A stretch of DNA of 64,000 bases, from assembly GCF_000149955.1 (NCBI RefSeq), contig NC_030987.1:4645190-4709189 (forward strand), given 5' to 3'. Shown piece after piece: positions 22,701 through 34,561 of this stretch. The notes under the pieces were generated by a model. It was given only the letters and a program-made list of their open reading frames with translations. It did not search any database and had not been told where the DNA came from. The stretch comes from Fusarium oxysporum f. sp. lycopersici 4287 (taxonomy: Eukaryota; Ascomycota; Sordariomycetes; Hypocreales; Nectriaceae). Made by a program: the position numbers and the translations under genes. Positions within the stretch are counted from its first letter, which is position 1, and each line of letters starts with the position of its first letter.

Positions 22701-23521
22701 TAGACGACGGGAGAGCTCTCATCGGCGTAGGGGGCCAGTTCTTCGACAAGCTTCTTCATGGTGAAGCCTGTTTTGACAAATCCACGATTAGAATCGGGGG
22801 CCCAGAGGTAGATTCCGCCATCACGGTTAGGCTCAACAGCCCAAACATAATGGTCGACTTGGTGATAATTTTCATCGAGAATGGACTTCTCCGAGCGGTG
22901 GTGTTTGGTCTCTACCATAGGGTGGTCGACTTCGAGATGCCAACGTTCTTTTCCGGTTCGCCGGTCGTTGGCGTATAGGTCTCCATCGACGGTCGCCAGA
23001 AGAACAAAGTCTTCCACTTCCCAATCCTTCAGACTCCGCGCAATCTGCGGCGAGGCAAGCCCAGAAGCAGGAATGCTGCTGGACCGTTGATATCGTGAAG
23101 GGTTTGGTGCTCCTACGGACTGAGCCGGAGCCAAAGTTGCGAGGGCGCTCGCATCGTCAGGGATAATTAAATGGTCGTTTTCGTATTCTCTCTTGCGGTT
23201 CCTGCGGACAGGCTCGATCTTCTGCTGCTGCTGTCGCTGTCGCTGATTGGGAACGGAAGCCCGCTTTACATTCTTGACAGTCTCGCGGGCCGACTTAGTC
23301 AGGTCAACGGGGGTCGCGGCCCATTGATGTGCGGCATCATCGGCTAACTGCTGACTGCGGCCGCCGGGGCGTTGCAGTTGTGGTAAAGCTGGTTCGACTG
23401 GTCGATGCTGCTGCTGAGCATCAACAAGCTGTAGCCAGGGTAGAAGGATGATAGCAAAGGCGATGAAGAGTCTCTGTTGCTGTGAGGCCCGACGCCCCTC
23501 GCCCGGAGGTCGTCGCAGCAT
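19712..23521 (-). CDS. IRE1: ER stress sensor kinase/endoribonuclease IRE1
   Basis: Exons 23521-20893 and 20847-19712, with a 45-nt phase-1 intron, give 1254 residues. IRE1 senses unfolded proteins in the ER lumen and cuts the HAC1-type mRNA to start the unfolded protein response. Visible in order: a hydrophobic signal sequence (about 18-35, LFIAFAIILLPWLQL); a luminal PQQ-like beta domain (about 165-560, VLLATVDGDLYANDRRTG); a membrane span near 585-600 (PVVIIIFVSLLYF); a long charged linker; and a kinase domain with GTGSNG loop, VAVKRM lysine, HRDLKPQN and VSDFG. A C-terminal KEN ribonuclease domain follows, with FLCDVSDHFEKEP, KQRKYTGSRLLDLLRALRNK and a conserved LLTCWNVVW end. All key kinase residues seen are intact. 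Confidence 0.97.
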
Positions 23522-25357
23522 TTTCGATCAAGTATTGCGATGTGATTGATCACATGGAACCCATTAGATACGGTGAGAAGCTTAGTGCGGCGGACGTGAA
23601 GCGGCAAAGGCCATAGAAGGGATGGAAGGGACGAGATTCGATATCTTGGTTGGGCAGTCACGTCACACCATAAGATTGGCCGTCGTTCGTTCGTAGGAAG
23701 GTGCGGAGGCGACGCGGTAGGAGGGGAGCGCAGAAGGTTAAAGTTGAAGCAGAGTCTGCCTCACGCGCTGACGATTCAACCGCAGCTAACAATGATATTG
23801 ATAAAGATATTGATAAAATGTGATTCTAGGTGGAATGGAGAGCAGGTTGGAAATGGAATACGGAGGAAAGGTTGGGGTAGGAGCCCGGGTTTTACCAGTG
23901 ACCCCTTCTTTTTGCCCTGCCCTGGAACTGTTACCCTTGGAAGGTAAGAAAAATACGTATGCAGGAATCGTATACATTATGATTCTATGTTAAGTCATCC
24001 TAAAAATTGCATTCCCTATCCTAAGCTTTTAGTATCTTTTAAAACTTATGATGAGTTTTTAAATTTTTTATTTAAGATCATAATAGAATTACATGGCTTT
24101 AGAGTAGAATTGTGATGACTTTCTCTTTTTCTTTCACCCTCCAGCCATTGCTGACACGGGCAGGCAAACCAGCATGGCACGGGCGTTGCAGAAGGCCAGA
24201 GACTGACGAGGAATTACACCAGTCGAGGGGAGAGGGGTTATGGCTTGCGCCAGGTATGAAGGCCGTGTTGCCAGTTAATTCTTACTGTAGGCGATCCAGG
24301 CCATCCCGCCACAGGACGGTTGGTCAAGGGCCAGGACTCGAGTGTAAGACAGCGCCGCACAGACTGCATCCGAGTGTTTGGGGGCTGTATTGATAAAAAC
24401 TTGATCTCAAATGTCTAGCTGTGGTTAAATCGAGGTTCCCTTGCATTGTTAAGCATGTGAAGGCTGAAGCTGTGTCATCTAGGGTCAAAGAGCGATGCAG
24501 GGAGAAAGTAATTCTTGCGAGAAATGGATAGAGGAAGACGAGGTGCTGCGTTCCCCGCTGGGAGTTATGCTGGAAGCTTTATCCTCCAATAGACATTCGC
24601 AATTCATCAGTTACAGTTTCAAAGCTGTTGGTACTCCGTATCGGTGATGATAATCCCCAACCTGAATTGACTCTTCACACTGTTCTGTCCTGACTTTCTC
24701 TTTTTGTGGGCTTCGCTTGTGAGCACCCCGGATCGGATGGTCTGTGCTTCGGGGACCCTCTGACTTCCGCCCCGGTCCTCCCTTGACACTTCAAACCGAG
24801 GACTATCGATGAACGTCGAATTTCTCTAGGGTAGCAAAGTTTGTCAAATAGATTTCATCATGACGCGTAATTCATCGATTACATATTCGAGTCTGTTACG
24901 TTTTCTAAATTGGCAATTTCAATCACGGCAGATAGAGCAATAGCAGAGAGAAATTGGAAGTCAGCTGTTATAGAAACTCGCGGTTTTGTGTACTGTTCCA
25001 AGCAAGTATCTTCATATTTTGTAATTCTTGACCGCTCTACGTGAGCTATACCCTGAACTCTCGGAAGTCAGAGCTCCTTTCAAATGTCTCATATATTTCG
25101 TCATTGTAGCATAGTCTCCCTGCATTATTTATTCATCTGTGTGCTCCCAGATAGGGTTCACTCCCCTTACCAAAGTGACTGGTTGTAATCCATGTATTGT
25201 GAACGTCAACCCTGTTTGAACCACAAAGTACTCCGTACCGGCACTGGGGTTTGGTCCATTGCTGAGGGAGATGGCCATCAAATCGGATGGAAGACCAGCA
25301 GCCATCAAGATCAAGTCGATAAGTCATAATTGTACAAAAAGAGCCAAGATGATGACC
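23522..25357. other. Intergenic region upstream of IRE1
   Basis: About 1.8 kb. A small direct repeat, GATATTGATAAA, occurs twice near 23794-23818, and an AT-rich patch lies at 24010-24110. Two overlapping 61-64-codon minus frames at 25129-25327 lie just downstream of the secreted-protein gene; neither has clear support. No RNA gene was recognised. Confidence 0.4.
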
Positions 25358-26167
25358 TCAGTCTAATGACAAAGGAATGCGGTCTGGGGCATGTCCCGCC
25401 CGATAGTCTAGCACCCTTGCCAGTGCACTACTCAGCCCAACCTCAAGCTGGTCCTTTCTCCTCAACATCTCGAACTCACAATCAGGCGCATAAGATGTCA
25501 GTTCTTCAACAAACATGCTCAGTGCAGGTTGAAGTCGATTGAAGCAATCCCCAAAGTGGTCGATAAAGCCGTCCCTCGCCATACTCTCTAGATTTCTCAC
25601 CAACATTGTAATGAGCTTTGATTGGTCGATGCCGAACTGGAGAGGAATGTTAGTATAAGTCGATCAAGGGTCGCTCAAAACCATCCATCGTGTCTCGCAA
25701 CGAGCATTGCAGATATGTTACGTACCAAGTCGAACATGGAACAAATACCCTTTTGATCCTCATACGAGAAAGGGGTCTGGGGCCGACCGCCGATCTTGTC
25801 GAACGCCTGCTGGACCCCTTCAATCATGTCTCGACATCGGAGGTATGTATTCTTCCAGAAGGTCAGTACAGGTCAAGTAAGAAGGGAAAACGTGCAATAC
25901 CCCGATGATTTGAACTTCTACACCACGGCCTCCAATATTACTGGCAGTGAAATATATATCAGATGCTAAACTGCTGACCTCCTGAATGACCGCGTTTATA
26001 TCCTCTGGAGTTGCAACAGCTGCGAAAACTGGAGGCGCAACTGGAACAGGTATTGATGTGGCGACAGGTGAAGTAATTACAGAAGTCGTTGACGAAGCTA
26101 CCGGAGAAGCATATGTTGTGGCTATGACAGTAATGCCACTGAGAATAAGGAGGGCGTTGCGCATCAT
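25358..26167 (-). CDS. Small secreted four-cysteine protein, function unknown
   Basis: Three exons, 26167-25901, 25851-25726 and 25636-25358, with introns of 49 and 89 nt that keep phase 0; 223 residues. A signal peptide is evident (MMRNALLILSGITVIATTYA), followed by a Ser/Thr/Val/Pro-rich linker, probably O-glycosylated, and then a helical domain. Four cysteines remain in the mature part (95, 126, 162, 184), enough for two disulphides. No family was recognised. Size, signal peptide and cysteine content fit a secreted cell-surface or effector-type protein, but that role is only inference. The first intron's donor GTATTG is non-consensus, so the exon 1 to 2 junction is somewhat less certain. 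Confidence 0.65.
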
Positions 26168-27221
26168 GCAAGGAGAACTGAGCAATGGTTCGGGCAGGAG
26201 TTTGAGTTAATGATGACACAGACAAAGTCGTATTCGCTCGAGAAAGGACCGGTTACTATCTGAAGACACGATATCGTAAAAGCGATCTGATGTGCGAGTA
26301 CTGGCAAATACGGAGAACTGGGTTTTGAAGTGTTGAGCCCAGTTGCAAACAGACCGCTTGACAGATTAAATATCCCAAATCATATCGAGGCCTGCCCCTT
26401 TCTTATGAGCTGCTATCAGCTCACACGTGGAAATGTTAATAACTGAGATTTCTATGGATTATTCCGAGGACATTTAATATGAAGTGGCGGAAATGTATGG
26501 TCCATAGCGGTTGCAGACCCATTAAGGCAGGCTGCGTGCGACCTATACCCGAGACCTGTATGCCGTTCCGAAGTCCTCGCCAAGATGCGACGGATATCAC
26601 GGTCTGTGGTAGGGCTTTCGGACGGCAGATTTGCTTTTGTAATATCTTGGCATCAAGCATATTGAGGACATCGCCAAGAGGAGAGGCTGAACATCAGGGA
26701 GACGCAGATATGTACGAAAGCGAACATCAAGGACTGACACCAAGAGATTCTTAGAATGCATGGCATTGTTGATACAGCTGCTCCTGTTCTCTCGGCGATC
26801 ATTCGAATATGAAGATTGAGTTGCCTTGGGTAGCAGGGTAGATACTAGAACAAACAAGTTTGTCTTAGAGAGCGCGTGTTGACAACATTGCCGTTTCGGG
26901 ATAGCCAAGACTTTCAGCTCCTGCCTTGGGCCAGAAGATGTCATTGTGCTTCGTAAATGGACAAGTGATTGAGATGAACGTGTTGAGCAACACCTTCGTC
27001 CCCAAGACACCTGCAACTGTGCCTTTAGGGGAAACGACATGGCAGAATGGTGTACATTGCTACGCCTAACTACGCTCGCTGCCTCAAGACCCAAGCACCC
27101 TGATCGCTATGCCGCTTCATATTCCCAGTCCAATGCCTGACATCCTCGGGATACCAACACCAACCAAATGGTACAAAATGACCTGCCAATATTTACACAT
27201 CGACTCTATCAAATAATGACT
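26168..27221. other. Intergenic region between the secreted protein and HEL2
   Basis: Mostly upstream sequence of the secreted-protein gene. Overlapping frames on the minus strand (26597-27094 and a shifted frame near 26870-27050 containing GAESLGYPETAMLST) could be a decayed gene, but no start, splice structure or family could be established. Confidence 0.3.
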
Positions 27222-29616
27222 CTAACCCCACTGCACAAGGACCTTCTTGCCCTTCTTCCCACCCTTTTTCTTACCACCAGCCTCGTCATCCTCGGCGGGC
27301 TCTTCACCAGCTGGTGTACTCGAGCCGCTGCCGCCCCATTGGAAACCGGTTTCACGACTTCCATAGTCGCGTCTGACGGCCCGGCCGTTTCCATAGCCAA
27401 AAATTGTAGTGGTAGGCTTTGGCGCTGTCGGAAGAGCAGGGAAAGCATCCTCGCCAGTAGGACGAGGAGCAGGACGGGGACGATTGAGGGTTGTGGATTG
27501 TGAGGATGAAGGAGTGGGAGTCGTCCAGTTGGATCGAGAGGCAGAAGATGAGGAGTTGCCAGCTGAGGGAAGAGAAGGGAATGCATTGGAGGACGATGGG
27601 GGAGCACTGACAGCAGGACGAGCGGCCCACGATGAAGCTCCGCTAGAGGACACAGGCGCAGGGCCACCGAGTCTTGTGCTGTTCTTGAGCTTCAATACAC
27701 GGTTCGAGTACTTTTGTGTGGCCTTCGCATTGGGAACTGCTGGGTTGGCAGATGCTGCATTGGCCCAACCACTTGAACTCGAGGTTGCACCATGCATACC
27801 ACTTAGACCAGGTAAGCTAGGATAGTCTTCGTTGATGGCACGCCAGTCCTGCCAGGCTTTGCGGAGGGCATCGGCCTTGTTCTTGTCCTCATACAGATCC
27901 GCAACCTCTCGGACCATCGTACCAAGAGCGTTTGAGGAAGTATCGGCGAAGAGAGTGAAGAAAGCGTCGATGAGTTGAGGTGCAGTAAGTCCGCCTTGGC
28001 GATATGAAGAGATGTGGTTTCGGAATGTTGCCATGCGCTGCGCATCGTTGCCGAGGAGGTTTGATGCTCGTTCGACTACAGCACCATGGCGCACAAGTCG
28101 GGCACGCTCCTCAGGGCTGAGGTTGGCAGGATCCGGGACAGTAGCAGATTCGATGGGATTAGCAAGGTTTGTCTGACTGGCACGGGGAGTGTTTGATGAG
28201 CTGCCACCACGAGATTGTGATGAGGCTTGAGCGGGTGTGGGTGAAGGCGCAGAGAGTGAACCACCAAATGTGCGATTGGACACTGATTGCGCAGAATGGA
28301 TAGCCATTTGCCGCTGGAAGGCAATCTCATCTCGTCGTAATGGCTGGGCGGAGCTCGCAGGAACCGGTTCCATATTAGGGTCGCGGCCTCTGTTCCCTCC
28401 TCTTCGCCCATCTCTGCCTCCCCGTCGTCCTTCTTCTCTCCCACTACCGCCACCGCCTCTCTCTTGCTGGTATGGTGTCCGAATGTCGAATCCTGAGATG
28501 TTGACTACTCGCGCGTCTCTGCCTGTTGCTTTACCACCGTGATCACTCAATTGGTGAGCCTGCAAGTCCAGCTCCGACTCAAAGACTACAAATTTCTTTT
28601 CCAAACATTCTCGGTCGCTGCAGAGGTAGTGGTCCTTCTTGAAATGCTCTTCGAGTGCATTGTAGTCGAGGTAGTAGTGGGGATGTCGCGAGTCTCGCCT
28701 ATCGCAGATAAAGCAGCGCTCATGCTTCATCCGGCAATGCTCGTACAACTTGTCGTCGTCGTAAAACCGCTCTCCACAGAACCCACACAAGGGGTGACCC
28801 TTGAAGCCTGTTTGGTCTGCCGCGCCGGGCTTGTCGTCTCCATGACGCATGTGCTTCTCCAGTTCCTTATCCGCAAATAGCTCATGTTCATGTGTGAATA
28901 CCCTCTTGTTACGAGTGCATAGATCGCACATGCGCTTGCGGTGAGCGGACTTGACATGGCGGTGCAAGTCAGGCCAGCCGAGGCCAGCGAAATCGCAGGA
29001 TGCGTCGGGGCAGTTATATCGCAGGAGGAGAACGGTATCGCCCACAATATCCTCTTTTGTGTACTTGATTCCGATGTTGCTGTCGGTGGTTGTGATATCC
29101 TTTTCTGAGTAATCCTCGAAACGTTTCTCGGGGTCGTCGGTAAAGATGACATAGGGAGCTGGGGTCTAGAACACTATTAACGATAAAGCTCTTGCCAGGG
29201 TACAGAGAAGAGAAACATACACGACAGTGAGCGCAGTCCTTTGTCTTATAAAGGGCTCTCATGCGCAGGCCGCAAATATGGCATGTCGTATGGTTACAAG
29301 GCGCAATAGAGTGGTGAGCGACTGGGTTCGCGCAGATGAAGCACACCTCGCCGTCATCATCCTCGGCAGCTTCAGCTGCTTTGCCCGCAGCCATGGCATG
29401 GGCTCTGGAAGCTGCAGCTGCAACATCTTGAGCAGCCGGGTTTGCGGGAACGATGGGCACGTTGGAGTTGTTACCGCCACGGCCACGCCGTTGGCCGCCT
29501 CGTCGGTTCTGATTTCCCTTTCCTCGGCCTCGTCCTCTGTTGCGCTGACCGTCGCCTTGTGGTTGAGACTCGGAAGCTGTCGCTCCAGTATTGCTGCCCC
29601 CTTCCGGTGAAGCCAT
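27222..29616 (-). CDS. HEL2: RING E3 ubiquitin ligase of the ZNF598/Hel2 family
   Basis: Exons 29616-29221 and 29165-27222, with a 55-nt phase-0 intron, give 779 residues. Hel2/ZNF598 recognises collided ribosomes and ubiquitinates 40S proteins to start ribosome-associated quality control. Seen in order: a Gly/Arg-rich N-terminus (GRGRGKGNQNRRGGQRRGRG); a RING finger at about 92-132 (CFICANPVAHHSIAPCNH, CHIC, CAHC) ending exactly at the intron; the conserved TPAPYVIFTDDPEKRFEDY segment; and several C2H2-type fingers (CDFAGLGWPDLHRHVKSAH, CGFCGERFYDDDKLYEHCR, CFICDRRDSRHPHYYLDY). A low-complexity tail has a helical region near LVRHGAVVERASNLLG and ends in a Lys-rich stretch. The ATG at 29616 is preferred because it follows a stretch that reads as leader, although the frame is open further upstream. 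Confidence 0.93.
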
Positions 29617-30510
29617 TTTGGGCTGTCCCGAGCTTCCAGAAGCTGAAATATTTGCGAATTCGGTTAACGTAGAAGCCAAGGGGGCTAGAGCTATGATTAT
29701 GTCGCTCGGTAGAGGGGTAGTCGCTTTATCGAAATAGAAAGCTGTCAACTGCACGAGTAAAACTACAGGTAAATGGAAAATATGAACGACCTCCTGGTGA
29801 ACCCGTACTTGTGTGCTATTGTATGAATGCAAAATGGTTGTAGTTTCAAGGTAAATCGCGAAGGCGAGATGATGATATCGACCAGATTTTATTTGGGTTT
29901 CTATCTCTGAATGGCGGGGCAGAACCTCGCAAACAGTGACGGAACTGCCCTGTTGTGTGGCACAAAGCCACTTCCATCGGCATCTGTGGCTGAGTAATCT
30001 CGCCTAATAGTCACAGGCATTGGGGCGATGCTCAAATTGAGTTCTTTGATTGGCTCTGAAACCGTCATTCAATATTGGGAGTCACCGGCCAGAAAGATCC
30101 CAGCCTAGAGTGACAAAGACTTGCATTGGCATCTATTGACTCATTAAGGCTCATCAAAGCTGGACCTAACGACAATAGCTTAACAAACTCTATTAGATTA
30201 ACAGGGCTTGCTTCCTTCCACCTCCCATAAGCTATTGATTAGAGTCTAACCGCTGTCACTCACGACATGCCTCAACTTTCAACAATAGCAAGCATGGGTA
30301 TTAACAGAGCGCAAGGTATCTTGTTCAATAGATTTGTACAGCTGAGGCACTGATAATCCCCAAACATATTGAGGTAGCATAAAATAAGTCAAACTATAAG
30401 CCTTCCCACCATAAGTTCCCAAATCGTTGCGCAACAGGTGACTTAAAGCCGAGGTATTATGAACTGAAGAAAAGATTGATCACAAATCATAGCATTTTAT
30501 AGAAATCCGA
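29617..30510. other. Upstream region of HEL2 and 3' flank of the SDR gene
   Basis: About 0.9 kb without supported coding frames. The HEL2 leader contains an open frame on the same strand up to 29832, but it lacks protein character. Confidence 0.4.
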
Positions 30511-31615
30511 TCAAGCCTGATAGTAGGGCTTGACCTGCTCTTCAGACCAATTCCAGAAGAACTCTGCCATACCTGTTCCACCTTCGGATTCGGACAAAGC
30601 GCCCTTCTCAAGATCTAGGCGGATGGGCATGAAACGACCCCATGGAACCACTTGAAGTTGTCAGTAACTACCTAGGCTCGGTTCCATGTAAGGAAAAGGA
30701 GATTCTTACCCCAAATACCAGATTTATCGATTGTGATATCCTCAGAAAAGGCAGCAAATAGCTCTGTGTATGCACCATAGATAGGAGCATAGGTGGTAAT
30801 GGTTCTAGGATAGTACATATACCAGGGTGAGGTGCGATCGAGTTCGCTAGACAGATTGCCAGGGTTTAGAGACTGGGTTTAATGTTAGTTTATGGATCGC
30901 TCGGTTGTCATACAGAACGTACCGCGCTCACGATGCCATCATCTTTGAACCTCCTGGCGAACTCTGTGTTGTGGTAGAAGTTGCCGGCCTTGCTTGTTGC
31001 GTACTTGAACACCAGGTTTCGTGGCTCATGGTAATCGAGGTTATCACGCTCGAATCCATTCTTTGGTGCGAGAACATCCGCAGCTGAACTAGACACCCAG
31101 ATCACGCGGACCGAGTTCTTCGGCGCCGACTTCGCCGTCTTTTGAAGAAGAGGAGTGAGGTACTTTGTGAACAAGAAATGACCAAGGCAATTAACTCCAA
31201 GCTGAAGCTCATACCCCTGCACAGTCTTGGATCCCTCTGGTGGTGTCATAACTCCCGCATTGTTGAACAGAATGTCGAGTCTGCTCTCAGCTTCAAGGAA
31301 CGACTTGGCTGAAGTCCCAATTGTTGTTAGATCTGCAAGGTCGAGCTTGAGAAACTTGAGGGTGCCCTTCGACTCAGGGTGCTGCTTCTTGATGCCCTCA
31401 ATGGCAGCCTCACCCTTCTCTGTACTACGAGCAGCGACCCAGACAGTAGCATTCTTGCTGTAGAGAACCTGGGCAATCTCGCGACCGACTCCAGTGTTTG
31501 CTCCGGTAACAATGGTCACCTTTCCTGTGAGATCGGGAACATTTGCCTCAGTGAATTTGGGCTTGGGAGGGAATGCCTGGCTCAGGGCATCCAAAGGTCT
31601 CGCAGGCAGCGGCAT
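30511..31615 (-). CDS. Short-chain dehydrogenase/reductase
   Basis: Three exons, 31615-30923, 30872-30710 and 30650-30511 (introns 50 and 59 nt), give 331 residues, the usual size for the retinol-dehydrogenase-like fungal SDRs. Signatures: the Rossmann cofactor motif TGANTGVG (37-44), NNAG, WVSSS with the catalytic Ser, and YATSK (205-209) holding catalytic Tyr and Lys. Acceptance of NAD(P)(H) is general for the family; the substrate cannot be read from sequence. No membrane segment or targeting signal is obvious. Neighbours are unrelated housekeeping genes, so a cluster role is unlikely. Confidence 0.93.
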
Positions 31616-32371
31616 AATGAAGGATTACAAAGAAGTAGTCAATAGCAGAGAGGACAACAAGTCTTGCAGAAGCTGGATGGTAGAATCAATGACACAAAGA
31701 TAACTTCCATGATCTCACAAATCACGGGGTAGCAACCGGTAACGCGGAGCAATCGAATGCCCGAAAACCGGAGCCTGAGTTCAAATCCGTGCTTTGGAGA
31801 GATGATTGCATAATTCGAAGTTCTCAAAAGGCAGACATGAGATATAGATGTAACATATCAACAGCAGAGAAGCTGTTCTGACTTACAAACAACAAGGTCT
31901 CACAAGAATGTGAGAATACCCCATTTATGCAAGTGCTTACGCTGCTGGGGACCACTTGGGTGCAGCACAGATTAGGTGGGGAGTATCACAGGGAAGACAA
32001 TCCACTTTCAATCAGGACGTAATCAACATTTTATTTAAGAGGTGCATACTTCAAGGCAGGTAGGTATTATCATCAAATACTGTAGTTCTAGAGCAATCCC
32101 ACCCTCACATAGACCGAGTTTTGCAAGTAATATCCTCCCATTGTAGGGTAGTCTTTATCCCCATCATAATGATCCTGAATCACCGCCCAAGCGGTACAAA
32201 AGATACAATCTAGAGCCTTTCGGAATTCTTTAGGATTCATTATATAGCACCTTGCCCAATTGTCAATAGCTAGACAAGAAACACTTTACCGGTACGCCGC
32301 CGCGCGCCCAAACGCTGTCATCGAAACCTTCGCAGAGGGCCTGCGTTCTGCAGATGCAATCGCTCTTCTGT
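31616..32371. other. Intergenic region
   Basis: Promoter of the SDR gene and 3' flank of the SWIB gene. A tRNA-like A-box/B-box pair near 31730-31800 was examined and rejected. No gene was found. Confidence 0.4.
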
Positions 32372-33569
32372 TTATTCCTCGCCAACCGGGTAAAGATGAC
32401 TACCGATATCCTTGTTCATCCGAAACATGTCAACCCTTGCCTGTTTAAAGACTGCTTGCATCTTGTCGTCGCAAATGATTTGACGTTTGTCGTTCGGGTC
32501 TTGAAGGTCATTTGCTTTGATGTGTTCCCAGAGCTTCTTGACGACTTGAGGTCGTGACAGCTAGAATTGTGTTAGCGTAGGCTTTGCCCAAGCATGCTGC
32601 ATGTAATCATCCAAAGAAATTCCCAAAAGGCAAGACTAGTTGCAAAAGACATAGACCAGATAGTCCGAAGCAGGATAGAGACATCCAAGCCCTTCAGGCA
32701 ATAATCTGATCCCTGTAAAGATATGGGCTGAATGGACAAGGCCACGGCCTAACCTTCGCGAGAGATCTAGGATAAAGCCTTGTGTAGTACATAAAGAAGT
32801 GGTTCACATACCTGCGTCTCGCCAACAAGTTCAGAGAGGGTTTCGCTCAAGTTGAAAGGTTTCTGGAAACCACCACCAGCCTTTCTCTTCTTGCCAACCT
32901 CACCATCGGCTGGTTCGAGGTCGCTATCATCGTCGGCTTTGACCTTTTTCGCACTTTTCTTGCGCGGCGCCGCCTTCTTCTTGGTAGGTTTTGCTTTGTC
33001 GCCCCCTCGAGTCTTGCGCCCTCTGGCCAAGCTATTTTCCTGCGCCTGTAGTTGCGCGGCCAACTTGGCGTCCGCATCTTCAGCCGAGGATGATCGCTTA
33101 ACCTTCTTTCGTGAAGGTTCTGGGGTGGCGGATTGCTCGGTCTCGCCTACATCGGATGTACCGTTGGCCGCATAGTCGACAGTGGAGGGAGGTTCAATTC
33201 CGTTGTTGGCCCCAGATACGGCGTCGAACCGAGCTTCGATAAGTCGTTTGATGGCGTTCTAGCAAGTCAGCAGGGGACAAATGTAGGGCAATGCCAAATG
33301 GAACGGCGAGGCAATGCTTGTGTTGTTTGTCGGCATACCTTCTGGTCGCTCAGATCCTGGCCGCCAAGCTTGTTCTCCAACCCCTGCCGGATCTTCTTTC
33401 GTGATATAGTCTCAAGGTCGGACGTCTCAAGGATGTCATCAATGATAGCGGTATAGCGCTCGAGCTCTTCGGTAGTCACTATCGTTATATGGTGTTATTC
33501 AAGGGCCAAAGTCGCGATGAAGGGGGTCTGTGCCAAGGGGTGGCAGGGCAACTTACAAGGGACGCTCAT
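32372..33569 (-). CDS. DEK-C/SWIB domain protein (Tri1/Uaf30-like)
   Basis: Four exons, 33569-33557 (13 nt), 33478-33339, 33258-32812 and 32560-32372; 262 residues. Introns are 78, 80 and 251 nt, all with consensus ends and frame-preserving; the last is unusually long for this genome. The N-terminus is a DEK-C-like helical domain (LERYTAIIDDILETSDLETI, RKKIRQGLENKLGGQDLSDQK). A Lys-rich linker with NLS character follows, then the SWIB/MDM2 fold (PFNLSETLSELVGETQLSRP, VVKKLWEHIKANDLQDP, IICDDKMQAVF, MFRMNKDIGSHLYP). Yeast paralogues are Uaf30, part of the Pol I upstream activation factor, and Tri1, a nuclear protein of unclear role. A nuclear transcription-related role is expected, but which paralogue it matches is uncertain. 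Confidence 0.92.
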
Positions 33570-34561
33570 GATGATGATGTTGCTGTTCGCAGCACGACCG
33601 CTCAGTTGTGTGAAGTTGTACAGAAAAATGTCGGCAGGAGACGCGGCTCGGTTGCAGCTACAAGACGAGAGGGGGTCCCAAACGGCGGGGGGTTATGCGC
33701 ATACAAACAGCGACACCTGCAGCCGTCCGTCTGTCAAGAAGGATGATGGAATGCGATCGCGGCAATGGTGAAGAATGCGCCCTGGGTTGCCTGTATCAAA
33801 GCATGTCCCAAATTGATTGCGCGTGCGTGCTCCCGGTGCTATGGCGATTGTTTTGTTAAGTCAACGCGGTCAAATATGCGTGATGGTTGGTCGCCTAGGT
33901 CCCGCGGTCGGTCGATTGCAGTGGACGAACCGCGGCATGAAACGATGAACAGTGAAGGAAATCGATGGAGTATAGCCTAGGTGAATGTGGCCTACAAAGA
34001 AGTGAATGGGAAACAAGGGGCTTCCAGAAAAAGAGCGATATTTGGATAGGCCTAATGAAGCTATCGCGGGCTTACGTCAATTTGTTGTGTATGGATGAAG
34101 TCAATGTTCACCCGCAACCTTGGAAGTCATGGAAAGCAAGCAAGCCACCGATCTCAGTCCGATGAGGCTGCTGAGGCTCTCGTTGCCGTGGCTGGTGACC
34201 AGGGGTTTGGCCAATGAACCTTGCGTAGCGCTAGGTCACCAACCCAAAGAGGTAAGGTTTAAGACCTGAGACGGGAGGAAGCGTGCTTCATCCACATTGG
34301 CCCTACCCATTGTGTTTTTCATTAAGATCACGTGGGGTATGCCGTTTGTCTTTGGTCTTGTTTTCCCTGAGAGAGTCCACTGTCTCGCTTCACGAATGAA
34401 CAGAGGCTTCTTTCTTCAATGCGTCTGAGGATAAGGATGATGAGTTATCCAGGTCCCTAAGCTGGACTACTTGTTCTGATCAAAGGTCTTTGACAACACC
34501 GGCAACAATGCTGACTGAAGTATTTCGGAAGGCTAAGGCACTATTTAATATGATGGCGATA
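33570..34561. other. Intergenic region upstream of the SWIB gene
   Basis: About 1 kb. Plus-strand frames at 33765-34165 do not look coding. No repeats or RNA genes were recognised. Confidence 0.4.

Noticed and set aside
23794..23818. Short GATATTGATAAA direct repeat
   Set aside because: Only two units, with no flanking structure; likely chance in AT-rich sequence.
26597..27094. 165-codon minus-strand frame
   Set aside because: It opens at a TTG, has no recognisable motif, and a shifted frame over part of it looks at least as protein-like; no gene model can be supported.
31725..31800. tRNA-like A box (TAGCAACCGG) and B box (AGTTCAAATCC)
   Set aside because: The T-stem and acceptor stem do not pair and the D-arm is poor, so it is not a credible tRNA.
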